Assembly: GCA_002427885.1 (NCBI GenBank)
Contig: DIZI01000018.1
Span: forward strand, 1 to 64,000
Direction of reading: 5' to 3'
Length of the DNA stretch: 64,000 bases
Source: Paludibacter sp. UBA6032
Lineage (GTDB): Bacteria > Bacteroidota > Bacteroidia > Bacteroidales > Paludibacteraceae
Of this stretch, positions 44,406 through 53,730 are shown piece by piece. The position numbers were made by a program, and so were the translations under genes. Position 1 is the first letter of the stretch. Each line of letters begins with the position of its first letter. Below the pieces are notes generated by a model that had not been told where the DNA came from, searched no databases, and saw nothing but the letters and a program-made list of their open reading frames with translations.

Positions 44406-46235
44406 ATGATATATAAAACGATAGTAAAACGGGTTTCGATCATTTTTTGCGCCGGCATTCTGGTATATGCCTGTGCTAATAAAGCACAGGGACCGACCGG
44501 AGGTCCAAAGGACATTACTCCTCCCCGAGTACTAAGATCCACACCTGAAAACGGGTCGATTAATTTTTCAAAAAAACAGATTCAGGTTGATTTCGACGAA
44601 ATTATTTCGATTGATAAACCTGCTGAGAATGTGATTATTTCACCACCCCAGATTACACCTCCTGATGTTAAGTCATATGGGAAACGATTGAGCGTCGACT
44701 TCAATGAAGATTTGTTGGATAGCACTACCTACAGCATCAATTTTGGAAATGCCATTGTGGATTTAAATGAAAAAAATGCCTTAAAAAACTATGTCTTTGC
44801 ATTTTCTACCGGTAATGAAATTGACACATTGAAAATTGGCGGAACAGTAATCGACGCTGAAAATCTAAATCCATTGCCCGGGATTTTCGTTGGGATTTAT
44901 AAGGAAAAAGACGATTCTGTATTTTCAAAAAAACCATTTCTTCGTATTGGTAAAACGGATGAAAATGGGCGGTTTTCAATAGATAACGTCAAAAAAGGAG
45001 CATATAAAGTATTTGCTTTAGGTGATGCCAATCACGATTATTTCTTCCAACCCGGTGAAGGTTTGGCTCTGTACGATTCTCTCGTTGTCCCTACCAGCCG
45101 GATAGAAGAAATGCATGATACCGTTTGGAAGGATTCAATTACTGTAGATAGCATACGTTATTTCATGGGGACTCATTTCTTACCCGATGATGTTACACTT
45201 CGATATTTTAAAGAAAGTAAAAAACGCCAGTATTTTTTGAAAGCCGAAAGAAAAGATCAACATGCATTCAGTTTATATTTCAATACAACTGCAACAGAAC
45301 TACCGGAGATTAAGCCACTCAATTTCGAATGGAAAGGCAAATATATTCTTCAAAAAAACAACACTCTGGATAGTCTGACTTATTGGATAACCGATCCGAA
45401 GGTTTGGGAAACCGATACATTGCAAATGACAATGACTTATCTTAAGACGGATTCGCTTTTCCACTTGAATCCGGTAACAGATACATTAAATGTGTCAATG
45501 CGAAAAATCAGGATTAATCCAAAGGCAAAATCAGCTAAAAAAGGATCTCCGGATGCGGAAACCAAAGTGTTTAAATTTACGAACAACGTTGCTCCGACAT
45601 TCGAACTTTACAATCCAATTGTTCTCCGGTTCGAAACTCCGTTATCGGAACTGGATATTTCCAAAATAAAATTAAGTCAACTGGTTGATACAACTTATAA
45701 GAGCATTCCTTTTAAGTGGCATCAACTTGATTCAACTAAAATGAGCTACTCAATAGATTATAAATGGATTCCGGAAATGTCTTATGAAATCTCCATAGAT
45801 TCAGCGGCTTTTAAAAGCATTTATGATGATATCAGTAATAGTTTTATTTCTAAATTTAAAATCCGTTCGTTGGAAGAATATTCCAGTGTAAAACTGATTT
45901 TAGCAAATCACAATCCAAAATCAGTACTTCAAATTCTCGACACCAAAGACAATGTTTTGCAATCTAAACCCGCATTAGAAAAAGGAACAAGGTTCGAATA
46001 CCTGAAACCGGGCGATTATTATGTGCGTATGTTTATTGATGAAAACGGAAACGGTAAATGGGATGTAGGGGATTTGGCAACCAGACGGCAACCGGAAGAG
46101 GTTTATTATTATCCGAAGAAACTCAGCCTGATGGCTAACTGGGAATTCGAGGAAACATGGGACTACCTGCAGGTACCGCTTTTACAACAAAAACCCATTG
46201 AACTGATTAAAGCAACTTCGACAAAAAAACAATAA
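44406..46235 (+). CDS. Ig-like (Big_5) domain lipoprotein
   Basis: 609-aa exported lipoprotein (lipobox VYAC near residue 23, followed by ANKAQGPTGGPKDITPPRVL). The Gly-Pro-rich segment leads into a bacterial Ig-like domain (about 38-140, STPENGSINFSKKQIQVDFDE). A carboxypeptidase-regulatory-like module (about 155-215) and long beta-rich sequence follow. The architecture is common in Bacteroidota outer-membrane lipoproteins without known function; some are found near gliding or secretion genes. It is the last gene of the run starting with the GT117 pair, and a strong terminator follows. Confidence 0.82.
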   Translation: MIYKTIVKRVSIIFCAGILVYACANKAQGPTGGPKDITPPRVLRSTPENGSINFSKKQIQVDFDEIISIDKPAENVIISPPQITPPDVKSYGKRLSVDFNEDLLDSTTYSINFGNAIVDLNEKNALKNYVFAFSTGNEIDTLKIGGTVIDAENLNPLPGIFVGIYKEKDDSVFSKKPFLRIGKTDENGRFSIDNVKKGAYKVFALGDANHDYFFQPGEGLALYDSLVVPTSRIEEMHDTVWKDSITVDSIRYFMGTHFLPDDVTLRYFKESKKRQYFLKAERKDQHAFSLYFNTTATELPEIKPLNFEWKGKYILQKNNTLDSLTYWITDPKVWETDTLQMTMTYLKTDSLFHLNPVTDTLNVSMRKIRINPKAKSAKKGSPDAETKVFKFTNNVAPTFELYNPIVLRFETPLSELDISKIKLSQLVDTTYKSIPFKWHQLDSTKMSYSIDYKWIPEMSYEISIDSAAFKSIYDDISNSFISKFKIRSLEEYSSVKLILANHNPKSVLQILDTKDNVLQSKPALEKGTRFEYLKPGDYYVRMFIDENGNGKWDVGDLATRRQPEEVYYYPKKLSLMANWEFEETWDYLQVPLLQQKPIELIKATSTKKQ

Positions 46236-46262
46236 AATCGAATTGTAAACATTTCAAAATTG

Positions 46263-46306
46263 GAAGACCAAATTCAATAGAATTCTTTTGAATTTGGTCT
46301 TCTTTT
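46263..46306 (+). terminator. Terminator after the Ig-like lipoprotein gene
   Basis: Perfect 15-bp inverted repeat GAAGACCAAATTCAA / TTGAATTTGGTCTTC with a 10-base loop, followed by TTTTA. Confidence 0.88.
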
Positions 46307-46411
46307 ACTCACATTTATTATTTATGTGCAAAACGCATTGATTTTATTCTCCTTATTTTTAGCCAATTAAAATTATTTATCCATATTCAGTCAATTTTTC
46401 CACATTTTTTA

Positions 46412-46443
46412 TTTGATGCTACAATAAATAATCTGTACTTTTG
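46412..46443 (+). promoter_or_regulatory. Promoter of the rseC-rnf operon
   Basis: TTTG (46412-46415), 20 bases, TACTTTTG (46436-46443), 28 bases before the ATG at 46472. A TTG start at 46451 would fall at the expected transcription start, so the ATG is preferred. Confidence 0.72.
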
Positions 46444-46471
46444 ATCTCAATTGCAATGCCGACATTACAAA

Positions 46472-46894
46472 ATGAGTCAACTAATAGAACATACAGGAAT
46501 AATTAATCACATCGAAGGCAATCACATTCGTGTGTCCATCATACAATTATCTGCCTGTAGTAGTTGTCACGCAAATGGTGCATGTTCTGCTTCCGATATG
46601 GATGAAAAATTTATCGATGTTGACAGTTCAGACAGCACTCTTAAAGTTGGCGACAGGGTCAATCTTTACGGTCAGAGTTCCATGGGATTGACGGCCGTAT
46701 TATTGGCATTTGTCATTCCTTTTATGCTTATTCTTGTCACTTTAATCGTTTTACGCGACTACGTTGCGAACGAAGCTCTCTCCGGCACCATAGCCCTCTC
46801 AATGCTTATTCCCTATTACATTATACTTTCATTTTTCAATAAAAAAATGAAAACCAAATTCCGTTTTTATATCAAAAAGGAATTGGAAGATTGA
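46472..46894 (+). CDS. rseC: RseC/SoxR-reducing-system family protein
   Basis: 140-aa protein with an N-terminal cytoplasmic cysteine cluster (SACSSCHANGACSA, about 27-40), then two transmembrane helices (about 72-93 and 102-120) and a basic tail. This is the RseC_MucC layout. In E. coli RseC works with the Rsx (Rnf-like) complex to re-reduce SoxR; in Bacteroidota it usually heads the rnf operon, where it may assist assembly or cofactor insertion. The family role here is inferred from position: 62 bp before rnfB and sharing its promoter. Confidence 0.88.
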   Translation: MSQLIEHTGIINHIEGNHIRVSIIQLSACSSCHANGACSASDMDEKFIDVDSSDSTLKVGDRVNLYGQSSMGLTAVLLAFVIPFMLILVTLIVLRDYVANEALSGTIALSMLIPYYIILSFFNKKMKTKFRFYIKKELED

Positions 46895-46956
46895 CACAAA
46901 AATATTTTGTGTTGAGGGAATATGTAATGAGTTGAAATTAAAGTAAATACATCTCA

Positions 46957-47823
46957 ATGAATTTAATTCTAATATCTTTAATTACCCTGGTGATTGTGGG
47001 TACTTTATCTGCTGTAATTCTCTTTTTTGCATCGAAAAAATTTGAAGTCTACGAAGATCCCCGCATTGATGAAGTTGAACTTGCATTGCCTGCAGCCAAC
47101 TGTGGGGGGTGTGGTTTTCCTGGTTGCAGAGGGTTTGCCAACGCCTGTGTCAAAGCCGATTTGTTGGATAATTTACTTTGTCCGGTTGGAGGAACTCCTA
47201 CAATGGAAAAAGTAGCGGCCATCCTGGGGAAAACTGCTGGTCAGGGAGATGCTACTGTTGCAGTGGTTCGCTGTGGTGGAAGTTGCGACCTTCGTCCGCG
47301 TACCAATCAATATGATGGTGTAAGTTCATGTGCCATAGCCCATAATTTGTATGGCGGAGAAACAGCTTGCTCTTGGGGTTGTCTTGGTCTGGGCGATTGT
47401 ATAGTATCCTGTAAATTTGATGCGATCTATATTAATCCTGAAACTTTGTTGCCCGAAGTAGATGAAGAAAAATGTACTTCATGTGGTGCTTGCGTAAAAG
47501 CTTGTCCGAAAGCAATTATTGAACTTCGCAAAAAAGGAACGAAATCGCGCAGGATTTACGTAAATTGTGTAAATCAGGACAAAGGAGCCGTGAATAAAAA
47601 AGCTTGCGAGGCAGCTTGCATCGGTTGCTCCAAATGCGTGAAGGAATGTGCTTTTGATGCCATAACTGTTACAAATAATTTGGCTTATATTGATCCGAAT
47701 AAATGTACTTTATGCCGCAAATGTGTAGCTGTCTGTCCGACTTCGGCAATTGTAGAATTAAACTTTCCACCCCGAAAAGCCAAAGTTCCGACTAAAGAAG
47801 CGGAACTCGAACCCGCCAACTAA
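46957..47823 (+). CDS. rnfB: Rnf complex subunit B (electron-transport iron-sulfur protein)
   Basis: 288-aa subunit with an N-terminal membrane anchor (about 4-25). A four-cysteine [4Fe-4S] domain (ANCGGCGFPGC with a downstream Cys) follows. Several ferredoxin-type clusters come after: CTSCGACVKACP near 180, CIGCSKCVKECA near 225 and CTLCRKCVAVCP near 255. It likely accepts electrons from reduced ferredoxin and passes them into the Rnf complex, which pumps Na+ or H+ while reducing NAD+. It starts the rnfBCDGEA order typical of Bacteroidota. Confidence 0.96.
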   Translation: MNLILISLITLVIVGTLSAVILFFASKKFEVYEDPRIDEVELALPAANCGGCGFPGCRGFANACVKADLLDNLLCPVGGTPTMEKVAAILGKTAGQGDATVAVVRCGGSCDLRPRTNQYDGVSSCAIAHNLYGGETACSWGCLGLGDCIVSCKFDAIYINPETLLPEVDEEKCTSCGACVKACPKAIIELRKKGTKSRRIYVNCVNQDKGAVNKKACEAACIGCSKCVKECAFDAITVTNNLAYIDPNKCTLCRKCVAVCPTSAIVELNFPPRKAKVPTKEAELEPAN

Positions 47824-47887
47824 AAAGTACAGATAAATAAACGGTCAATCAGTTGTTTTAGACTTTTGATATTAGATTTTATAAAAA

Positions 47888-49213
47888 ATGAGAACATTCA
47901 AAATAGGTGGTGTACACCCGAAAGAATATAAATTTTCTGCAGGCATTGGGACTAAGATATCTTTATTACCTAAACAGGCTATCATTCCGCTCGGGCATTA
48001 TCTTGGCGCTCCCAGTAAAGCTGTGGTGACAAAAGGTGATCTGGTAAAAGTGGGACAACTGTTGGGACAAGCCAGCGGATTTGTTTCGGCGAATGTACAT
48101 TCATCCGTTTCGGGGAAGGTTGCGAAAATTGATGATGCAATAGATGCTTCGGGGTATAAACGTCCGGCTATTTTTATTGATGTTGAAGGTGATGAATGGA
48201 TGGAATCGATCGACAGAAGTTCGACAATTAAAAGGGAATGTACAATGACACCGGAAGAAATTATCAAAAAAATTTCAGATGCGGGTATCGTTGGTTTGGG
48301 AGGTGCTACTTTTCCCACACATGTAAAACTCTCGCCACCTCCCGGAAAAAAAGCAGAAGTATTGATTATTAATGCCATTGAGTGTGAGCCTTATCTTACC
48401 TGCGATCATCAGTTAATGCTAGAAAAAGGGGAAGAAATCTTAGTCGGGGTGAGTATATTGATGAAAGCTATTAATGTAAACCGGGCCATAATCGGTATTG
48501 AAAATAATAAAAAAGACGCCATTGCTCATTTGGAACGATTAGCTAAAACATTTACCGGTATTGAAGTAATGGCATTAAAAGTGCAATATCCGCAGGGAGG
48601 TGAGAAACAATTAATTGACGCAACCATCGGACGCCAGGTGCCGAGTGGGGCCATACCGATTGAAGTAGGAGCTGTTGTACAAAATGTAGCTACCACTTTT
48701 GCCGTTTACGAAGCCGTTCAAAAGAACAAACCCCTGTTTGAACGCATCATTACCATTACCGGGAAATCGATGGCACAGCAGGGAAACTTCTGGGTACGCA
48801 TCGGAACTGCCTTGGCCACTGTAGTTGAACAGGCAGGTGGCATGCCCGAGGATACAGGTAAAATTGTTGCCGGAGGACCTATGATGGGTCGTTCGTTGAG
48901 TTCGTTGGATGTTTCTGTTGCCAAAGGAACCGCCGGTGTTCTGTTTATTCCAACTATCGAATCGGCCCGAAAGAAAATGAAAAATTGCCTGCGTTGCGCC
49001 AAGTGCGTATCGGTTTGTCCCATGGGATTGGAACCTTACTTATTAATGGGTCAGAGTGAAAATGCCATGTGGACGGAAATGGAAAGAAACAGGATAATGG
49101 ATTGCATTGAATGTGGCTGTTGTGCATTTACCTGTCCATCGAACCGACCTTTACTTGACCACGTGCGATATGGAAAAACTACCGTTGGCGGGATTATCCG
49201 TAGCAGAAGATAA
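47888..49213 (+). CDS. rnfC: Rnf complex subunit C (NADH/FMN-binding)
   Basis: 441-aa peripheral subunit that carries the NADH and FMN site. Motifs are GIVGLGGATFPTHVKL (glycine-rich, near residue 136), INAIECEPYLTCDHQLM near 163, and two ferredoxin-type cysteine sets CLRCAKCVSVCP near 364 and CIECGCCAFTCP near 405. The length matches the compact RnfC without the long C-terminal repeats seen in some Proteobacteria. It follows rnfB by 64 bp. Confidence 0.96.
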   Translation: MRTFKIGGVHPKEYKFSAGIGTKISLLPKQAIIPLGHYLGAPSKAVVTKGDLVKVGQLLGQASGFVSANVHSSVSGKVAKIDDAIDASGYKRPAIFIDVEGDEWMESIDRSSTIKRECTMTPEEIIKKISDAGIVGLGGATFPTHVKLSPPPGKKAEVLIINAIECEPYLTCDHQLMLEKGEEILVGVSILMKAINVNRAIIGIENNKKDAIAHLERLAKTFTGIEVMALKVQYPQGGEKQLIDATIGRQVPSGAIPIEVGAVVQNVATTFAVYEAVQKNKPLFERIITITGKSMAQQGNFWVRIGTALATVVEQAGGMPEDTGKIVAGGPMMGRSLSSLDVSVAKGTAGVLFIPTIESARKKMKNCLRCAKCVSVCPMGLEPYLLMGQSENAMWTEMERNRIMDCIECGCCAFTCPSNRPLLDHVRYGKTTVGGIIRSRR

Positions 49214-49302
49214 GGTATGTCTATTTTAAATAAAGTATAAAAAATTTATTTCAAGAAAAACTAAAATCTCTTTTTCTAAGAGTAGAGATTAATTATTAAT
49301 TT

Positions 49303-50262
49303 ATGGATAAACTAATTATTTCACCCGCACCTCACGTTCATAGTGGTGATTCCGTTTCGAAAAACATGCGGGGCGTACTGATTGCCCTGATTCCGGCTTA
49401 TTTGGTTGGATTGTATTTTTTCGGACTTGGTGCACTTATCGTGAGTTTGGTGTCGGTTCTTTCATGTGTGCTTTTCGAATACCTGATTCAACGTTACATT
49501 TTAAAAGGTGAAAAAACAATCAATGATGGTTCCGCTGTTCTGACAGGTTTATTATTAGCCTTTAATTTGCCCTCCAATATCCCGGTTTGGATGGTCATTA
49601 TCGGGGCAATGGTTGCCATAGGAATTGCTAAAATGAGTTTTGGTGGTTTGGGGAACAACCCGTTGAATCCCGCCCTGGTGGGTCGGGTTTTCCTTTTGAT
49701 TTCATTTCCCGTAGCAATGACCAGCTGGCCCAGCCCAATTCCGTTGAATCCGAATTATTTGGATGCAGTGACTTCGGCTACACCTTTAGCATTAATGAAA
49801 TTTGGACATTTACCCAATATAATGGATTTATTCATCGGGAATACCGGCGGATCGTTGGGTGAAGTCTCAGCCATAGCCTTACTTATCGGTTTTGTTTATT
49901 TATTGCTGAAACGAATCATTACCTGGCACATTCCTATCAGTATTTTACTTACTGTTTTTGTCTTTACAGGCATCCTTCACTTTGCAAGTCCCGAGACTTA
50001 TTTCGCTACCCCGGTATATCATTTGTTATCGGGAGGATTATTACTTGGAGCAATATTTATGGCAACCGATTATGCAACTTCGCCTATGACAACAAGAGGA
50101 ATGTTGGTTTATGGTGTTGGAATAGGAATAATAACTGTTGTCATTCGTGTCTTCGGAGCCTATCCCGAAGGAGTTTCGTTTGCAATTTTAATAATGAATG
50201 CATTCACTCCACTGATAAATACCTATATTAAACCAAAAAGATTCGGGGAGGCAAGGAAATAA
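49303..50262 (+). CDS. rnfD: Rnf complex subunit D (FMN-binding membrane protein)
   Basis: 319-aa integral membrane protein with about eight to ten helices. The flavinylation motif TSATPL carries Thr160, the expected covalent FMN site. The N-terminal SPAPHVHSGDSVSKNM and the GNNPLNPALVGRVFL segment are family hallmarks. It transfers electrons across the membrane together with RnfG. The stop codon overlaps the start of rnfG (TAATG), indicating translational coupling. Confidence 0.95.
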   Translation: MDKLIISPAPHVHSGDSVSKNMRGVLIALIPAYLVGLYFFGLGALIVSLVSVLSCVLFEYLIQRYILKGEKTINDGSAVLTGLLLAFNLPSNIPVWMVIIGAMVAIGIAKMSFGGLGNNPLNPALVGRVFLLISFPVAMTSWPSPIPLNPNYLDAVTSATPLALMKFGHLPNIMDLFIGNTGGSLGEVSAIALLIGFVYLLLKRIITWHIPISILLTVFVFTGILHFASPETYFATPVYHLLSGGLLLGAIFMATDYATSPMTTRGMLVYGVGIGIITVVIRVFGAYPEGVSFAILIMNAFTPLINTYIKPKRFGEARK

Positions 50263-50873
50263 TGAAAAAATTAGAATCAAATTTTAAAAATATGGTGTTG
50301 GTACTTTCATCCATCACTTTATTCGCAGCACTCGCTCTCGGATCGGTATATACACTTACCAAAGATCCTATTGCTGTGTCAAAAATGGCCAAACAACAAA
50401 ATGCCATCAAAGATGTGTTACCTCCTTTCGACCATTTTGATCTAAAAGCCATTGAAGTAAATGATGGTGTGGAAATTTTAAAAGTATATAAAGCTTACGA
50501 TAAAAGGAATGTCTTTGTCGGAGCGGCTGTAGAGTCCTCATCGAATAATGGTTTTAGCGGGAAAATCAGCCTGATGGTTGGTTTTGATAAAGCCGGAGCA
50601 ATTGTAAATTATTCGGTTTTGGAACAAAAGGAAACCCCTGGTTTAGGTGCAAAGATGCTGAACTGGTTTAAAACAAACAATAAAAATCAAAGTATACTCG
50701 GGAAAAATCCCGCAACAGCGAATTTATCGGTAAGCAAAGATGGCGGAGAAATCGATGCCATTACAGCAGCTACAATTAGTTCAAGGGCATTTCTATTTGC
50801 CGTGCGAAATGCCTACGCTGCTTATTGTCAAAATTCAGATAATCAGCGATGTGATTCGATAAAAGTGAAATAA
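50262..50873 (+). CDS. rnfG: Rnf complex subunit G (covalent FMN protein)
   Basis: 203-aa protein with one N-terminal transmembrane helix (about 11-31) and a periplasmic FMN-binding domain. The flavinylation motif reads DAITAATISS with Thr171 as the covalent FMN attachment site; the usual consensus is S/T-G-A-T, so the Gly-to-Ala change is minor. The GLGAKMLNWF segment is also typical. An ApbE flavin transferase would be needed but is not in this window. It overlaps rnfD by one base and is followed by rnfE after 18 bp. Confidence 0.94.
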   Translation: MKKLESNFKNMVLVLSSITLFAALALGSVYTLTKDPIAVSKMAKQQNAIKDVLPPFDHFDLKAIEVNDGVEILKVYKAYDKRNVFVGAAVESSSNNGFSGKISLMVGFDKAGAIVNYSVLEQKETPGLGAKMLNWFKTNNKNQSILGKNPATANLSVSKDGGEIDAITAATISSRAFLFAVRNAYAAYCQNSDNQRCDSIKVK

Positions 50874-50891
50874 CTAATCAAAAACAAGTAA

Positions 50892-51485
50892 ATGAATAAT
50901 TCGAAACTTAAGATCATTCTTAACGGTCTTGTAACAGAAAATCCAACTTTCGTTCTGATTTTGGGGATGTGCCCGACGCTGGCAACAACTTCTTCGGCAA
51001 TAAATGGTATGAGTATGGGATTAGCCACTTTATTTGTATTAGTTGGATCAAATATGGCTATTGCTCTGTTGAAAAATGTTATTCCCGATAAAGTGCGTAT
51101 TCCTGCTTATGTAGTGGTGATTGCAACTTTCGTTAGTATCGTTGAGATGACCATGCAAGCCTATCTTCCGGCCTTGTACGAAAGTCTGGGAATCTTTATT
51201 CCACTGATTGTGGTAAACTGTATTGTATTGGGACGTGCCGAAGCTTTTGCTGCAAAAAACACCGTATTCGATTCTTTCCTGGATGGATTGGGTATCGGAC
51301 TTGGTTTTACCTTTGCTTTAACTTTACTGGGTGCTATTCGTGAACTGTTGGGTACCGGAAAAACACTTGGAATGATTGTTTTCCCCGAACATTATGGTAT
51401 GCTTATTTTCGTGCTGGCTCCTGGAGCTTTTATCGCGTTGGGTTATTTAATCGCTGCATTCAATAGGCTTAAAAAAACAAACTAA
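50892..51485 (+). CDS. rnfE: Rnf complex subunit E
   Basis: 197-aa integral membrane protein with six hydrophobic helices. Family marks are ENPTFVLILGMCPTLATTSS at the N terminus (with the conserved Cys that helps bind a membrane [2Fe-2S] cluster) and FIPLIVVNCIVLGRAEAFA near 97-115 with the second cysteine. It pairs with RnfA as pseudo-symmetric partners in the membrane core. Confidence 0.94.
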   Translation: MNNSKLKIILNGLVTENPTFVLILGMCPTLATTSSAINGMSMGLATLFVLVGSNMAIALLKNVIPDKVRIPAYVVVIATFVSIVEMTMQAYLPALYESLGIFIPLIVVNCIVLGRAEAFAAKNTVFDSFLDGLGIGLGFTFALTLLGAIRELLGTGKTLGMIVFPEHYGMLIFVLAPGAFIALGYLIAAFNRLKKTN

Positions 51486-51582
51486 GTGATTGAAAAATTA
51501 TTTGAAGCAATATCCTTCATAATCCTGTCAGTCAACATCCGTCAAACAACTATTTTATCAATTAATTAATCAACTAAATACC

Positions 51583-52158
51583 ATGACTTATATCCTAATT
51601 TTCATCAGTGCAGTATTTGTCAACAATATCGTATTGTCACAATTCCTTGGAATTTGTCCATTTTTAGGTGTATCTAAAAGAATCGAAACAGCTTTGGGTA
51701 TGAGTGGAGCTGTTGCTTTTGTAATGACTATTGCCACCATCTTTACATATATTATTCAAAAATCAGTTCTGGATCCGTTTCATATCGGTTACCTGCAAAC
51801 CATAACCTATATTCTAATTATTGCAGCCCTGGTGCAGTTGGTTGAAATTATTTTGAAAAAAATATCACCTGCTTTATATCAGGCTTTGGGCGTATTCTTA
51901 CCCCTTATTACTACCAATTGTACTATATTGGGGGTCGCTTTGTTGGTGATTAAAAAAGATTTTAATTTATTGGAAAGCGTGGTTTTTGCGATTTCCACTG
52001 CTGTAGGTTTTGGGCTTGCATTAATACTTTTTGCAGGAATTCGGGAACAACTAAGTATGGTAAAAGTACCAAAAGCAATGGAAGGTACTCCCATCTCGTT
52101 ACTTACTGCCGGATTACTGGCTATGGCTTTTATGGGATTTGCAGGAATTGTAAAATAA
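51583..52158 (+). CDS. rnfA: Rnf complex subunit A
   Basis: 191-aa integral membrane protein, homologous to RnfE but in inverted orientation. It shows VNNIVLSQFLGICPFLG (first conserved Cys) and FLPLITTNCTILGVALL (second Cys). Six helices span the whole length. It is the last gene of the operon, 97 bp after rnfE. The complete B-C-D-G-E-A set plus RseC implies a functional ion-translocating ferredoxin:NAD+ oxidoreductase. Confidence 0.95.
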   Translation: MTYILIFISAVFVNNIVLSQFLGICPFLGVSKRIETALGMSGAVAFVMTIATIFTYIIQKSVLDPFHIGYLQTITYILIIAALVQLVEIILKKISPALYQALGVFLPLITTNCTILGVALLVIKKDFNLLESVVFAISTAVGFGLALILFAGIREQLSMVKVPKAMEGTPISLLTAGLLAMAFMGFAGIVK

Positions 52159-52200
52159 ACTCAGCTTTAATTCCTGTCTATAAAGCGAGGCTGAATAATT

Positions 52201-53343
52201 TCAATCCTGATTTGATTGACTTAAAAATTTGTACATTTTTTTTGCCGTTATCCGAGCAGTTCCCGGTTCCCCCAATAATTTCTTCATATCGGAATATCCG
52301 TTCAACATATCCTGACGATAAACTTTATCATTCAACAGTTTATCCAATTCATTTGCCATATTGGATACTGTAAATAAATGTGCAAACAACTCTTTTACAA
52401 TTTCCTTTTCGGCTACCAGGTTCACCAGTGAAATGTATTTTACTTTAATAATGAGTTCTTTCGCCCAAAACGCGATACGACCTAAAGCCTGGTGATAAAC
52501 AACCACCTGTGGCGTTCCAATCAGAGCGGTTTCGAGCGTTGCTGTTCCTGAATTGACGATAGCCGCACGGGCATGTTGCAACAGTTCGTAGGTCTGTTTG
52601 AAAACAATATTTACAGGTTCTCCATTTAGAATTTCATTATAAAACTCCAAATCAACACCCGGCGCACCACTCACAACAAGCTGATAATCTTTAAACCGGG
52701 AAGCGGCTTCAATCATTCGTGGCAGACAAGCCGAAATTTCCTGTTTCCGGCTTCCGGCAAGCAGTGCAATAACAGGCTTATCGGATAATTTATTCAATGA
52801 ACAAAAATCTTCAAATGTTTGATCCTGATTTGGACGAAGATAAACAGAATCTACCGAAGGATTGCCAACATATTCCACTGCGAAATGATGCTTTGCATAA
52901 AATGCAGTTTCAAATGGAAAGATGGTGAACATTTTATCAATATATCGCTTGATTTGTTTGATGCGATACTCTTTCCATGCCCAAATTTTCGGTGAAATAT
53001 AATAATAAACGGGAGATTTAAAATTTTCTTTAACAAAGCGGGCAATACGCAGATTAAAACTTGGATAATCAATTAAAATCACTACATCGGGCTTAAAATC
53101 AGTAATGGCTTGTTTACAATCAGCTAAATTTTTTAATACTGTTTTCGCATTCATAATCACAGTTACAAAGCCCATAAAAGCCATTTGCCTGTAATGTTTT
53201 ATCATTTTGCCTCCTTGTGCCTGCATCAAATCACCGCCCAAAAAGCAGAATTCAGCATCTGAATCTACTTCCCGCAGTTCGCGCATTAAACTTGAAGCGT
53301 GTAAATCACCCGAAGCTTCACCGGCAATAAGAAAGTATTTCAT
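52201..53343 (-). CDS. lpxB: Lipid A disaccharide synthase
   Basis: GT19 enzyme that joins UDP-diacylglucosamine and lipid X to make the lipid A disaccharide at the inner membrane. The ATG at 53343 gives 380 aa starting MKYFLIAGEASGDLHASSL, the canonical N terminus; the frame is open 24 codons further but without family support. Other marks are GFVTVI, YISPKIWAWKE near residue 127, ALLAGSRKQEI near 193 and IVNSGTATLETALIGTPQVV near 270. It lies at the end of a minus-strand cluster with a small membrane protein and surE. Confidence 0.96.
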   Translation of the reverse strand: MKYFLIAGEASGDLHASSLMRELREVDSDAEFCFLGGDLMQAQGGKMIKHYRQMAFMGFVTVIMNAKTVLKNLADCKQAITDFKPDVVILIDYPSFNLRIARFVKENFKSPVYYYISPKIWAWKEYRIKQIKRYIDKMFTIFPFETAFYAKHHFAVEYVGNPSVDSVYLRPNQDQTFEDFCSLNKLSDKPVIALLAGSRKQEISACLPRMIEAASRFKDYQLVVSGAPGVDLEFYNEILNGEPVNIVFKQTYELLQHARAAIVNSGTATLETALIGTPQVVVYHQALGRIAFWAKELIIKVKYISLVNLVAEKEIVKELFAHLFTVSNMANELDKLLNDKVYRQDMLNGYSDMKKLLGEPGTARITAKKMYKFLSQSNQD

Positions 53344-53392
53344 AAATCCATTATCCGTTATCCGACGGCGAATTAAATTAGTACTGAATAGC

Positions 53393-53677
53393 TCAAAACA
53401 TAAAAATACTGGCAATAAAATAGGGCATACCGCCTATAAGCATGCCGGTTGCAATTTTGAAACTGTCCGATTTATAGAATACAAAAACAAACATTAAATT
53501 TGGCATTACAGAAAGCAAAAGTAATTTTCCTAATAAAACACCCGGATAGAGTTGTTTTATAATCTCCCAAAAAGTAGATTCACCCGGATAAAACTGATGA
53601 AGATATACCCACATAAAACCAATTGGGAGCAATAATCCAGGGATTAAACCATACAGAAAATGATTGAAACGCTTCAT
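53393..53677 (-). CDS. Small conserved membrane protein between surE and lpxB
   Basis: 94-aa protein with three hydrophobic helices (about 7-26, 45-65 and 70-92) and short charged loops. No catalytic motif is visible and I do not assign a family. From memory, a protein of this size recurs between surE and lpxB in several Bacteroidota. It is 54 bp downstream of surE and 50 bp upstream of the lpxB start, in the same direction, so a surE-orf-lpxB operon is likely. A role near lipid A synthesis is only suggested by position. Confidence 0.7.
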   Translation of the reverse strand: MKRFNHFLYGLIPGLLLPIGFMWVYLHQFYPGESTFWEIIKQLYPGVLLGKLLLLSVMPNLMFVFVFYKSDSFKIATGMLIGGMPYFIASIFMF

Positions 53678-53730
53678 ATTGAGTCGATTGGTTGAACTTT
53701 AGATTTATAGCAGAATCCATTGGATTTTAT

